DNA of 64,000 nt from Natronosalvus vescus (GTDB lineage Archaea > Halobacteriota > Halobacteria > Halobacteriales > Natrialbaceae). This document shows, one piece after another, positions 7,416 to 16,218 of the stretch. A program made the position numbers and the translations under genes. The stretch's first letter is position 1. Each line of letters opens with the position of its first letter. The DNA lies in assembly GCF_023973145.1 (NCBI RefSeq), contig NZ_CP099546.1, forward strand, positions 248,001-312,000, given 5' to 3'. Under the pieces are notes generated by a model that worked only from the letters and a program-made list of their open reading frames with translations, had not been told where the DNA came from and did not search any database.

Positions 7416-10400
7416 ATGCGGGAGGAGGACGAACAGTACTTCGAGCGCCTCGAGTCCCGCCTCGACGAGGCGTTCGACGTCGCCGAGACGGCCAAACAGC
7501 GCGGTGGCGACCCCAAACCGGAGGTCGAGATTCCGGTCGCCAAGGACATGGCCGACCGGGTCGAGAACATCCTCGGTATCGAGGGAGTCGCCGAACGCGT
7601 CAGAGAACTCGAGGGCCAGATGTCTCGCGAGGAGGCCGCCCTCGCCCTCGCGGAGGACTTCGCGGACGGGTCGGTCGGCGAGTACGAGACGAAAGCCGGG
7701 AAAGTCGAGGGCGCGGTACGAACGGCCGTCGCACTGCTCACCGAGGGGGTCGTCGCGGCCCCGATCGAGGGGATCGACAAGGTCGAGATCCTCACCAACG
7801 ACGACGGAACCGAGTTCGTCAACGTCTACTACGCCGGGCCGATCCGATCCGCGGGTGGGACGGCTCAGGCGCTGTCGGTGCTCGTCGCGGACTACACCCG
7901 CGCGCTGGTTGGTCTCGAGACCTACGACGCTCGTAAAGAGGAGATCGAACGATACGCCGAAGAGATCGGCCTCTACGACAAGGAGACTGGCTTGCAGTAC
8001 TCCCCGAAGGATAAAGAGACGAAATTCATCGCCAAACACCTCCCGATCATGCTCGACGGGGAGGCGACGGGCGACGAGGAGGTCTCGGGCTTTCGGGATC
8101 TCGAGCGCGTCGACACCAACTCCGCCCGGGGCGGGATGTGTCTGGTGATGGCCGAGGGGATCGCCCTCAAAGCGCCCAAGATCCAGCGCTACACCTCCCA
8201 ACTCGAGGAGATCGACTGGCCGTGGCTCCAGGATCTGATCGACGGGACGTACTACGACGACGCGGCCGGTGCGGACGAGGACGAGGATGTCGACGGGGAC
8301 GTAGCGGAGGGGGACGCCAACGAGAGCGACGACGGCGAGGACGACGATGCTGTGGACGCGAACGACGAACCCGAAGAAGACCGCCCGACCGGCCCTCCGC
8401 GAGTCGAACCCGCCACGAAGTTCCTCCGGGATCTCATCGCCGGTCGACCCGTGTTCTCACACCCGTCCGCGAAGGGTGGTTTCCGGCTTCGCTACGGTCG
8501 CGCACGTAACCACGGCTTCGCGACCGCGGGGGTCCACCCCGCGTCGATGCACCTGCTCGACGACTTCCTCGCGACGGGTACCCAGATCAAGACCGAACGC
8601 CCCGGCAAAGCCGCCGGGGTCATCCCCGTCGACAGCATCGAGGGTCCCACAGTTCGGCTGGCCAACGGCGACGTCCGCCGAATCGACGACGTCGAGGAGG
8701 CCCTCGAGGTCAGAAACGGAGTCGAGAAGATTCTCGACGCTGGCGAGTACCTCGTCAACTACGGGGAGTTCGTCGAGAACAACCACGCCCTCGCCCCGGC
8801 GTCGTACGTCTACGAGTGGTGGATCCAGGATCTCGAGGCCGCCGGGGCCGACGTCCAGGCCCTCGAGGACGACCCCAGAATCGACCTCGAGCACCCGACC
8901 GCAGACGAGGCCCTCGAGTGGGCTCTCGAGTACGACGCACCGATCCACCCGGCGTACACCTACCAGTGGCACGACCTCGGCGTCGACGCCTTCAGTACGC
9001 TCGCCGACGCCGTCAGCGACGCCACCATCGAGAGCGACACGGGCTCGCTGGTCCTCGAGTACACCGACGCGACCAGGGACGCCCTGGAAGCCATCGTCAT
9101 CGAACACCGCCAGCGCCCCGACCGCCTCGAGATCGACGACTGGCTTCCGTTCGTCCGGACGCTTGGCATTGCGGTCGACGACGGGGCCGAGACCGGAGCC
9201 GAGGCCGACGCTCAGGAACCGACGCTCGAGCGCACCTGGGCCGACGACGACCTCAGCGAGCGCGCCCGCACCTGGGGCGTCGAGACAGCGGGCGACAACG
9301 CCATCGAGGCCGTCAACGAGGTCGCCCCGTTCGCCGTCCGCGAGTGCGCCCCGACGCGCATCGGAACCCGGATGGGTCGGCCCGAAAAATCCGAACGCCG
9401 GGATCTCAGCCCGCCGGTACACACCCTGTTCCCCATCGGCGAGGCGGGCGGTGCCCAGCGTAACGTCGCCGACGCGGGCAAGTACGCCGAGACGATGTCG
9501 GACACCCCCGGCGTCATCGAGGTGCAGATCGGCCGCCAGCGCTGTGAGACCTGTGGAGAGGAGACCTACAAGAACCGCTGCCCCGAGTGCAACGCTCGAA
9601 CGGTGCCGGACTACCGCTGTCCCGACTGTGACACCCAGATCGATCCCGACGAGGCCGGCCGCGTCGAGTGTGGACACTGCGAACGCGAGGCAACCTGCGT
9701 CGAGTTCACCGAAATCGACGTCCACGCGGCCTACCGCGACGCCCTCGAGGCCGTCGGCGAGCGCGAGAACGCCTTCGAGATCCTCAAGGGCGTGAAAGGG
9801 CTGACGTCGACGAACAAAATCCCCGAACCCATGGAAAAAGGCGTCCTCCGGGCGAAACACGACGTCTCGAGTTTCAAGGACGGCACCGTCCGCTACGACA
9901 TGACCGACCTCCCCGTGACGTCGGTGCGCGCCAGCGAACTCGACATTACGGTCGGCCAGCTCGAGGCGCTCGGCTACGAGGAGGATATCCACGGCGAACC
10001 GCTCACCCACGAGGATCAGTTGGTCGAGCTCAAGGTGCAGGACATCGTCCTCTCGGATGGCGCGGCCCAGCACATGATGCAAACGGCCGCCTTCATCGAC
10101 GACCTCCTCGAGCAGTACTACGGCCTCGAGCCGTTCTACGAACTCGAGGATCGACAGGATCTCGTGGGCGAGCTGGTGTTCGGGATGGCACCCCACACGT
10201 CTGCGGCAACTGTCGGGAGGGTGATTGGTTTCACGAGCGCAGCGGTCGGATACGCTCATCCGTTCTTCCACGCTGCGAAACGCCGGAACTGCTTCCATCC
10301 GGATACAGAGATTCGGTTCGAAGACGAGTCCGGACGAACTCGAGCGGAGACAATCGAGCAGTTCGTCGACTCGAGGCTGACCGACCCGCACACGGACGAT

Positions 10401-13127
10401 TTCGGCACCTTCGTTCAGGAACTCGACGGATCCGTGGCGGTACCGTCGATAACCGATTCAGGAGCGACCGTTTCGAAACCCGTTACCGCCGTTTCGAAAC
10501 ACCCGGCTCCCGATCACCTCATCCGCGTGGAAACGGAGCATGGTCGAACGCTAACAGTCACCCCAGATCACACGATGGTCGTGTGGAACGGCGGCCTGGA
10601 GCAGGTGCCGGCGAGCGATCTTGAGTGTGACGATGCGATCCCCGTCCCGCCAGAACCGGGAATATCTCGGGATCAGTCGGTCTCTCAGACGACTGACGGC
10701 GGTCGTCCGGAGGTTGATATAGTAGCACGAGCCCAGATTGTGCCATCCGATGTGGAATACACCTACTGCCTCACGGTTGCAGAGACCCACACGCTCGTCG
10801 CCAATGAACTATACGCGAAGCAATGTGACGGTGACGAGGATTGTGTAATGTTGCTTATGGATGGGCTGCTCAACTTCTCGCGGTCGTATCTCCCGGATAA
10901 ACGAGGGGGTAGCGTCGCCGAAGACTCTCGACTGATCGCGTTCGACCCCGATGGCAACCTTCGGTTTATGACGTTCGACGAGTTCTGGGACGAACTCGAG
11001 TTACCGATCGAGATCGACGGAAAGTTTCACAAGAAAACGGTTGCACTCGAGAGGTGGACGACCTACACCTTCGACGAGAATCACGAGGCGTCCCCACAGC
11101 CAATCGAGAAGGCGATTCGATATCGGGCCGACGACGACGAAGAACTCCTTCGAATACGAACCCAGTTCGGTCGGGAGATCGAGATCACGACCGACCACAG
11201 TCTGTTCCGATACAAAGACGGCATTGAGGAGGTGGCCGGTTCGGATCTCGAACCGGGCGAGTTGATCGTCGCCCCGCGTACTCTCGACGTCGATCCAATC
11301 GAGACGAAGATCGACGTCCTCGAGTGTGTCGATGACCCGTATGTCCTTATCGACGACGCTCACGAGGAGTGGCTTTCGGAGGTCTGGAACGACGCCGAAC
11401 GGGGGAGCGACACACGAGTCGCGTTCGATGGTGGACTTTCATACCGACTTCGGAAAAAGAAGGTCGATCGATCCACACTTGAGGCGATCGAGAGTGAACA
11501 CGGTGAGCGGACGCTTCCCCACGAATGCGCGGTTGGCTGGATGGGGTCGTCCGACTGTATCGACCGGTACATCGAGGTCGATGCGGACTTCGCGTGGTTA
11601 CTCGGCATGTTCGTCGCCGAAGGGTCACTATCGGCGAGTCGACCGACGATTTACAACGCTGACGAGGAGTTGGTCGATCGCGTCGTCGAGGCTACGGAAG
11701 CAGTGATCGGCTGTGAACCAAGTGTTCGGTGGTCGAACAAATCGTACGAGATCGCGTTTCCTGCCGTGTTCTTTGACGTGCTGTACGACCTCGGATTTAA
11801 AAAGCGCGAGTCGTATAACTCGAGCGAGAAGGTTGTTCCAGATTGTATCCTCCGAGCTGAAAGGGACACTGTGCTTGCCTTCCTTCGCGGATTCATCGCG
11901 GGCGATGGCTCCGAACCGAGCGACGACAACTACACGGGGATTAATTTCCACACCACCAGCGAGGACGTCAAAGACGGCATCGTATTCCTGTGTCACAGAT
12001 TGGGTCTCGTTGCGAACATCTCCCGTCGGGAACGCGACCCGCCCCGGCAGCCGATATTCGACGTGAATGTGTCCGGTGGCGCCTACGACAATCCGCTTCG
12101 GCGGATACTCGACGGCGACGATCCCTACCATCCGAAGAGTCTCGTGGTCACGATTCCTGACGAGTTGATGGCGATTCGTGAGATGGATGTCGAGAGAGTG
12201 AAACAGATCATCCCGAAGTACCTCAAACGACGGGAAAACATCTCACTCGAAAAACTTCGCGAAATCGTCGACGAACTCGACGCTGGAGACCTCTCCGTTG
12301 AAGCGGAACGAAACCTCGAGGCGATCCGCCCGCTGGTCGATGGTGATTTGTCGTACCTTCGGATCACGTCGATCGAGCGCGTCGAGTACGACGGGCATCT
12401 CTACGACCTTCAGGTCGGCGGCGAACCGATATTTACGTCGAACTGGCTCTATGCCCACAATTCGATGGACGCCCCCCTCGTCATGTCCTCGAGAATCGAT
12501 CCCTCCGAGATCGACGACGAGGCCCACAACATGGACGTCGTTTCGCGGTACCCTCGCGAGTTCTACGAGGCCACCCTCGAGCAGGCAGACCCCGGCGCGG
12601 TCGAGACCCTTGTCGAGATCGCCGAGGACACCCTGAGCACCGACGAGGAGTACACCGGCTTCGAGCACACCCACGACACCACCGACATCGCCATGGGGCC
12701 GGATCTCTCGGCGTACAAGACGTTGGGCTCGATGATGGACAAGATGGACGCCCAGCTCGAGTTAGCGCGCAAACTCGAGGCCGTCGACGAGACCGACGTC
12801 GCCGAGCGGGTGATCGAGTACCACTTCCTGCCCGACCTGATCGGCAACCTGCGGGCGTTTTCGCGCCAGGAGACGCGCTGTCTGGACTGCGGGGAGAAGT
12901 TCCGGCGAATGCCGCTGACGGAGGTCTGTCGGGAGTGTGGCGGTCGGGTCAACCTTACGGTGCACAAGGGCTCGGTGAACAAGTACATGCAAACCGCGAT
13001 CGAGGTCGCCGAGGAGTACGGCTGTCGCGATTACACGAAACAGCGCCTGGAAGTGCTCGAGCAGGCTCTCGAGAGCATCTTCGAGAACGACAAAAACAAG
13101 CAGAGCGGCATCGCGGATTTCATGTAA
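7416..13127 (+). CDS. polC: DNA polymerase II (family D) large subunit DP2, with two inteins
   Basis: The precursor is 1903 residues; removing the two inteins leaves a 1208-residue DP2, the normal haloarchaeal size. I start at the ATG at 7416 (MREEDEQYFERLESRLDEAF); upstream codons in the frame are non-conserved. DP2 is the catalytic subunit of the archaeal replicative polymerase and pairs with the exonuclease subunit DP1. Visible landmarks: the N-terminal block YYAGPIRSAGGTAQALSV, an acidic linker at residues about 284-324, a multi-Cys zinc region at about 709-756 (CETCGEETYKNRCPEC), the catalytic motif CDGDED right after intein 1, the MDAPLVMSSR block after intein 2, and a C-terminal zinc site (CLDCGEKF and CRECGG). 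Both inteins sit in the active core, so the protein should be inactive until splicing. Confidence 0.96.
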   Translation: MREEDEQYFERLESRLDEAFDVAETAKQRGGDPKPEVEIPVAKDMADRVENILGIEGVAERVRELEGQMSREEAALALAEDFADGSVGEYETKAGKVEGAVRTAVALLTEGVVAAPIEGIDKVEILTNDDGTEFVNVYYAGPIRSAGGTAQALSVLVADYTRALVGLETYDARKEEIERYAEEIGLYDKETGLQYSPKDKETKFIAKHLPIMLDGEATGDEEVSGFRDLERVDTNSARGGMCLVMAEGIALKAPKIQRYTSQLEEIDWPWLQDLIDGTYYDDAAGADEDEDVDGDVAEGDANESDDGEDDDAVDANDEPEEDRPTGPPRVEPATKFLRDLIAGRPVFSHPSAKGGFRLRYGRARNHGFATAGVHPASMHLLDDFLATGTQIKTERPGKAAGVIPVDSIEGPTVRLANGDVRRIDDVEEALEVRNGVEKILDAGEYLVNYGEFVENNHALAPASYVYEWWIQDLEAAGADVQALEDDPRIDLEHPTADEALEWALEYDAPIHPAYTYQWHDLGVDAFSTLADAVSDATIESDTGSLVLEYTDATRDALEAIVIEHRQRPDRLEIDDWLPFVRTLGIAVDDGAETGAEADAQEPTLERTWADDDLSERARTWGVETAGDNAIEAVNEVAPFAVRECAPTRIGTRMGRPEKSERRDLSPPVHTLFPIGEAGGAQRNVADAGKYAETMSDTPGVIEVQIGRQRCETCGEETYKNRCPECNARTVPDYRCPDCDTQIDPDEAGRVECGHCEREATCVEFTEIDVHAAYRDALEAVGERENAFEILKGVKGLTSTNKIPEPMEKGVLRAKHDVSSFKDGTVRYDMTDLPVTSVRASELDITVGQLEALGYEEDIHGEPLTHEDQLVELKVQDIVLSDGAAQHMMQTAAFIDDLLEQYYGLEPFYELEDRQDLVGELVFGMAPHTSAATVGRVIGFTSAAVGYAHPFFHAAKRRNCFHPDTEIRFEDESGRTRAETIEQFVDSRLTDPHTDDFGTFVQELDGSVAVPSITDSGATVSKPVTAVSKHPAPDHLIRVETEHGRTLTVTPDHTMVVWNGGLEQVPASDLECDDAIPVPPEPGISRDQSVSQTTDGGRPEVDIVARAQIVPSDVEYTYCLTVAETHTLVANELYAKQCDGDEDCVMLLMDGLLNFSRSYLPDKRGGSVAEDSRLIAFDPDGNLRFMTFDEFWDELELPIEIDGKFHKKTVALERWTTYTFDENHEASPQPIEKAIRYRADDDEELLRIRTQFGREIEITTDHSLFRYKDGIEEVAGSDLEPGELIVAPRTLDVDPIETKIDVLECVDDPYVLIDDAHEEWLSEVWNDAERGSDTRVAFDGGLSYRLRKKKVDRSTLEAIESEHGERTLPHECAVGWMGSSDCIDRYIEVDADFAWLLGMFVAEGSLSASRPTIYNADEELVDRVVEATEAVIGCEPSVRWSNKSYEIAFPAVFFDVLYDLGFKKRESYNSSEKVVPDCILRAERDTVLAFLRGFIAGDGSEPSDDNYTGINFHTTSEDVKDGIVFLCHRLGLVANISRRERDPPRQPIFDVNVSGGAYDNPLRRILDGDDPYHPKSLVVTIPDELMAIREMDVERVKQIIPKYLKRRENISLEKLREIVDELDAGDLSVEAERNLEAIRPLVDGDLSYLRITSIERVEYDGHLYDLQVGGEPIFTSNWLYAHNSMDAPLVMSSRIDPSEIDDEAHNMDVVSRYPREFYEATLEQADPGAVETLVEIAEDTLSTDEEYTGFEHTHDTTDIAMGPDLSAYKTLGSMMDKMDAQLELARKLEAVDETDVAERVIEYHFLPDLIGNLRAFSRQETRCLDCGEKFRRMPLTEVCRECGGRVNLTVHKGSVNKYMQTAIEVAEEYGCRDYTKQRLEVLEQALESIFENDKNKQSGIADFM
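10290..10823 (+). other. Intein 1 of DP2 (mini-intein, 178 residues, C-terminal Gln)
   Basis: The insertion splits RRN from CDGDED, the polymerase catalytic motif. It begins with Cys (CFHPDTEIRF, splicing block A), has a block B TxxH motif in TVTPDHTM, and ends TYCLTVAETHTLVANELYAK followed by Gln and then Cys of the C-extein. The last two residues are Lys-Gln, not the usual His-Asn. No LAGLIDADG or HNH motif is present, so this is a mini-intein that has lost, or never had, a homing endonuclease. Inteins at this DP2 site are known in other archaea, and as I recall some with C-terminal Gln splice. Boundaries are exact by comparison with the uninterrupted DP2 motif. Confidence 0.92.
10911..12461 (+). 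other. Intein 2 of DP2 (517 residues, LAGLIDADG homing endonuclease)
   Basis: The insertion separates PDKRGG from SMDAPLV. It starts with Ser (SVAEDSRLIAFDPDG), has block B TxxH in EITTDHSLF, and ends LQVGGEPIFTSNWLYAHN before the +1 Ser, the canonical His-Asn end. Between the splicing halves lie two dodecapeptide endonuclease motifs, WLLGMFVAEGS (residue about 1392 of the precursor) and FLRGFIAGDGS (about 1490), each with the acidic metal-binding residue. This is a full-length intein that may still be mobile: the endonuclease would cut intein-free polC alleles at this site. Only 29 extein residues separate it from intein 1. Confidence 0.94.
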
Positions 13128-13487
13128 CGACATTTTTCCGCTCGGGTTCGCATCGCTCACCGCTCGCGTAAAAATCTCGGCCAAAAAGCCGCTTGCTCGG
13201 CTTCACCTCGCTCGCGGTGATCGTCGGTGAGAAGCCTGCCCTCCCCCGGCGAGCGGCCGGCCGCCGTCGCCACGGCGACCGACCGCTCACGGCCACCGTG
13301 TGTGGGCCTCGAGCCCGGGAGGGGGTCTTGTGTCCATGAGGAGTCTCGTATCAATAAGGGTTCTCGTGCCGGGTCACTCGAGTCATTCCCCACAGCGACA
13401 GCGCGAACGTGATTTCGAGGCTGAGTGTCGTCTCGCTCGAGGGATCGGCGTCGTAGCTTTATGCCCCTCCTCGTGGCCCGCAATCGT
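13128..13487. other. Intergenic region after polC, no gene seen
   Basis: I see no convincing coding sequence. Directly after the polC stop is a short T-run (CATTTTTCC), a plausible archaeal terminator. The palindromic string CGGCCAAAAAGCCG lies at about 13178. The promoter of the next gene should be in the last 60 bases. Confidence 0.5.
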
Positions 13488-13817
13488 ATGGGAGAAACAC
13501 CTGCGAGAGAAGGCGAACAGGACGCAATTGAGGACGTTCACGAGGTCACCTTCGGACAGGTCGTCTACGACGAGGAGGGCACGAAACTCGGGACGATCCG
13601 CGGACTCGACCACGGCGGATTCTTCGTCACCACGCGCGAGGGCGTCGAAGCGTTGAGCGTCGAACACGCTCGAGCGGGCCACGAGTTCGGCGAAGCCGAG
13701 TTGATGTGGCGTTGTACCGAGTGTGGCGAGATGGGTGCGATCAACGAAGGGCTTCCAGACACCTGTCCCGGCTGTGGCACCGAAAAGGAGAATCTGATGT
13801 ACTGGACGGAGGACTGA
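13488..13817 (+). CDS. Rubredoxin-like zinc-ribbon protein (DUF7130-type)
   Basis: The 109-residue protein has an N-terminal PRC-barrel-like beta stretch (VVYDEEGTKLGTIRGLDHGG) and a C-terminal metal site of two CxxC pairs, Cys76/Cys79 in WRCTECGEMG and Cys93/Cys96 in DTCPGCGTEKE. This spacing resembles rubredoxin or a zinc ribbon. I prefer the ATG at 13488 (MGETPAREGEQ) to one at 13461, because the extra nine residues (MPLLVARNR) are not typical. Proteins of this kind are widespread in haloarchaea and often lie next to polC, but no biochemical function is established to my knowledge. It may bind Fe or Zn and act in electron transfer or as a nucleic-acid adaptor. Confidence 0.8.
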   Translation: MGETPAREGEQDAIEDVHEVTFGQVVYDEEGTKLGTIRGLDHGGFFVTTREGVEALSVEHARAGHEFGEAELMWRCTECGEMGAINEGLPDTCPGCGTEKENLMYWTED

Positions 13818-13838
13818 CGCCGGTCGAGGGTGGTTCGA

Positions 13839-15038
13839 TCATTCGTTTGGGTTCGAGTCCGAATCCGAATCCGAGTCCGAGTCGTGTAATGCCATGAACA
13901 CCGACACCGGAAACCGTGGTTCGAGCGTGCTCGGTGGCCTGCCACGACCGTCGCTTTCCCCGTCGATGCGACGAAACAGCCCGTCTTCGGTGAGTTCGTA
14001 CAGCAGCCGTTTGACCGTCGATGCCTGTAACTCGATCGCCGGGTGGGAGGCGAGCGCCTTCGCGGTCGCCCCGACCGAGGCCGTCTCCGTCGTCGACAGG
14101 GCACCGAACCGATACAGGAGCTCTCGACGATCGGCAGGTAATGCGAACACGCGGTGGAGCGAGACGCAATCGTCGGGGAGGCGCTCGACCGCTCGAGCCC
14201 TCGTGTCATCGTCGATCCGGTGATCGTCCGAGGCCGCTGCCGCCCTCGCTGCCACAAACAGCGCGACCAGCGCGTCGTGGGCGTCACCGTCTGCCCACTC
14301 GGCGATCGCGTCCAGCTGGTCGTGCATGATCGACCCACTTGTCAACCCCGCGTCGGCCCGGCCGGTGAGGATATCGACGAGCGTGTGGTGACGATAGGGA
14401 TCGAACTCGAGGTAGTGGTCGAACGCGATGTCGACGTCGTCAGGGGGGCTCCGGCCGCTCGCAACCCACGCCGTCCGGGTCTCGAGGCCGTCGATCCAGG
14501 ACGCGATTTCCGTCGCCGGCGGCGCTCGAGTGTCGTCGAGGTGGTCGGTCACGATCAGTGCCGCGTGGCGCGGCGTGAGCGCGGACTCGACTCGTTCTCG
14601 AAGCTCTTCCGTGCTGATGCCGTTGGTTGGCACGGCCTCGGAACCGATGACCGATGCCAGCAGACCACGATAAAACGCGAACTCGCTCGTGACGCTGCGG
14701 GCGTCGAGGTAGGTCGCAACAGGGACGTCCCGTTCGGTCGTCCGCGTCGACGTGTAAAACAGCTCCCTGTCGTCGCCGCCGACCCGCCGAATCGCCCGGA
14801 CGACGCCGACGAGAATCGTCGATTTACCGGCTCCTTTCGGGCCCCACGCGTACACCGTCGGCCGTCCGTCGGCTGAGAGGGCTGGCTCGAGCAGGTCGAG
14901 TAATCGTTCGATATCTGGCCCGCGGCCCGCTACGTCGACTCGATAGGCTGTTGGATCCAGTGCCGACTGGTCGGTGATGACACTCGTCGACGAGTCGCTG
15001 CGTATCCGTCTCTCCACGCGGTCGGTAATTGTCGTCAT
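13839..15038 (-). CDS. Orc1/Cdc6-like AAA+ ATPase
   Basis: The 399-residue protein has a Walker A GPKGAGKST at residues 66-74, a Walker-B-like strand AALIVTDHLDD, a sensor-1 region AWVASGRSP, and a C-terminal winged-helix-like part (LASHPAIELQASTVKRLLYE). The layout matches the many Orc1/Cdc6 paralogues of haloarchaea, which bind origins or regulate initiation. It diverges from canonical Orc1 in motif B, so it may be a non-initiator paralogue. The tail is a Ser-Asp repeat (DSDSDSDSDSNPNE) encoded by five GARTCC hexamers at about 13854-13884. It converges on the rubredoxin-like gene, two genes from polC. I see no origin-recognition-box repeats in the short gap upstream. Confidence 0.72.
   Translation of the reverse strand: MTTITDRVERRIRSDSSTSVITDQSALDPTAYRVDVAGRGPDIERLLDLLEPALSADGRPTVYAWGPKGAGKSTILVGVVRAIRRVGGDDRELFYTSTRTTERDVPVATYLDARSVTSEFAFYRGLLASVIGSEAVPTNGISTEELRERVESALTPRHAALIVTDHLDDTRAPPATEIASWIDGLETRTAWVASGRSPPDDVDIAFDHYLEFDPYRHHTLVDILTGRADAGLTSGSIMHDQLDAIAEWADGDAHDALVALFVAARAAAASDDHRIDDDTRARAVERLPDDCVSLHRVFALPADRRELLYRFGALSTTETASVGATAKALASHPAIELQASTVKRLLYELTEDGLFRRIDGESDGRGRPPSTLEPRFPVSVFMALHDSDSDSDSDSNPNE
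13854..13884. repeat. Hexanucleotide repeat GARTCC coding for a Ser-Asp tail
   Basis: On the plus strand GAGTCC/GAATCC units follow each other five times at the 3' end of the Orc1/Cdc6-like gene, coding (on the minus strand) an alternating Asp-Ser tail. Such short in-frame repeats can change length by slippage without breaking the frame. Confidence 0.7.
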
Positions 15039-15079
15039 CGACTGAACGTCAGTGAGTGATACCGTTGGCCCGATGGCTG

Positions 15080-16216
15080 TCAGTGTGTCGGTGTCTGGTC
15101 GGGCGCGTCGACCGACTGATCCGAGTGATACCGTGCGTGACCGGTTTCGGGATCGAACAGGTGAATCCGATCCGTATCGGCGCTGAAATCGAGGGTTTCT
15201 CCGGTCTCGAGTTGCCGTCGCGCCTCGATCTGGAATTTGAGCAGTTCGGATTCGACGTGGCCGTGTAACAGCATCGAGTCCCCCAGCGGTTCGGTGACGG
15301 AGACGGTGGTTCGAACGCGGTTGTCGTCCGTTGCCGTCCCCTCCGAGAGGTCTTCGGGTCGAACCCCGAGTAGCATCATCGTTCCCTCGAGACCTTCCAG
15401 CCCCTCACTCTCCGGGAGGGCGATTCTGAGTTGATCCGAGGCCGAGGTGGCGACGTGTTTGGTGCCGTTGCGTTCGATCGTGACCGGGACAGTGTTCATC
15501 GCGGGACTGCCGATGAACTCCGCGACGAACTGATTCGCCGGATAATCGTACAACGTCTGTGGTTCGGCGACCTGCTGGATGCGGCCGCCGTCCATCACGG
15601 CGACGCGGTCGCCGAGGGTCATCGCCTCGGTCTGGTCGTGGGTCACGTAGATGGTGGTTGTGCCGAGTTCGTCGTGAAGTTGGCTCAGCTCCGCGCGCAT
15701 CTGGATCCGGAGTTTGGCGTCGAGGTTGCTCAGCGGCTCGTCCATGAGCAGGTAGTCGGGGTCGCGAACGAGCGCGCGACCGATGGCGACGCGCTGTCGT
15801 TCCCCGCCGGAGAGCGCTTTCGGCTTCCGCTCGAGCAGATCCTCGATGTCGAGGATCGACGCGGCTTCCATGACTCGGCGCTCGATTTCGTCGTCGGTGT
15901 AGTCGCCCGCCGACTTCATCCCGAAGCTCATGTTCCGCTTAGCGGTCATGTGCGGATAGAGCGCGTAGTTCTGAAACACCATCGCGACGTTACGGTCTTT
16001 CGGGGCTACGTGAGTAATCTCGGTGCCGTTCGTGAAGATCTCCCCCTCGGTGACGGTTTCGAGCCCCGAGAGCATCCGGAGCGTGGTCGATTTCCCACAG
16101 CCGGATGGGCCGACGAGGATCAGAAATTCGCCCTCGTTAATCGTGAGATCGATCGAGTCGACTGCCGTTACGTCCTCGAATTGCTTTGTGACGTTGTTGA
16201 GTGTAATCTCTGTCAT
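15080..16216 (-). CDS. ugpC: ABC transporter ATPase, UgpC/MalK type
   Basis: This is the 378-residue ATPase of the importer encoded upstream. Walker A is GPSGCGKST at residues 36-44, the signature LSGGERQ starts at 135, and Walker B is YLLMDEPLSNLD near 155-166. The C-terminal ~130 residues form the MOI/TOBE regulatory domain typical of CUT1-family ATPases (LGVRPEDLSEGTA). I start at the ATG at 16216 (MTEITLNNVTKQFE); it follows the permease stop by only two bases, so the genes are co-transcribed. It powers uptake through the two permeases from the cytoplasmic side. MalK-type ATPases are sometimes shared between several sugar importers, so other clients are possible. Confidence 0.92.
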   Translation of the reverse strand: MTEITLNNVTKQFEDVTAVDSIDLTINEGEFLILVGPSGCGKSTTLRMLSGLETVTEGEIFTNGTEITHVAPKDRNVAMVFQNYALYPHMTAKRNMSFGMKSAGDYTDDEIERRVMEAASILDIEDLLERKPKALSGGERQRVAIGRALVRDPDYLLMDEPLSNLDAKLRIQMRAELSQLHDELGTTTIYVTHDQTEAMTLGDRVAVMDGGRIQQVAEPQTLYDYPANQFVAEFIGSPAMNTVPVTIERNGTKHVATSASDQLRIALPESEGLEGLEGTMMLLGVRPEDLSEGTATDDNRVRTTVSVTEPLGDSMLLHGHVESELLKFQIEARRQLETGETLDFSADTDRIHLFDPETGHARYHSDQSVDAPDQTPTH

Positions 16217-16218
16217 TG

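Noticed and set aside
8457-10391. Minus-strand frame of 644 codons opposite polC
   Set aside because: Shadow of DP2, which has recognisable motifs throughout; no domain in the shadow.
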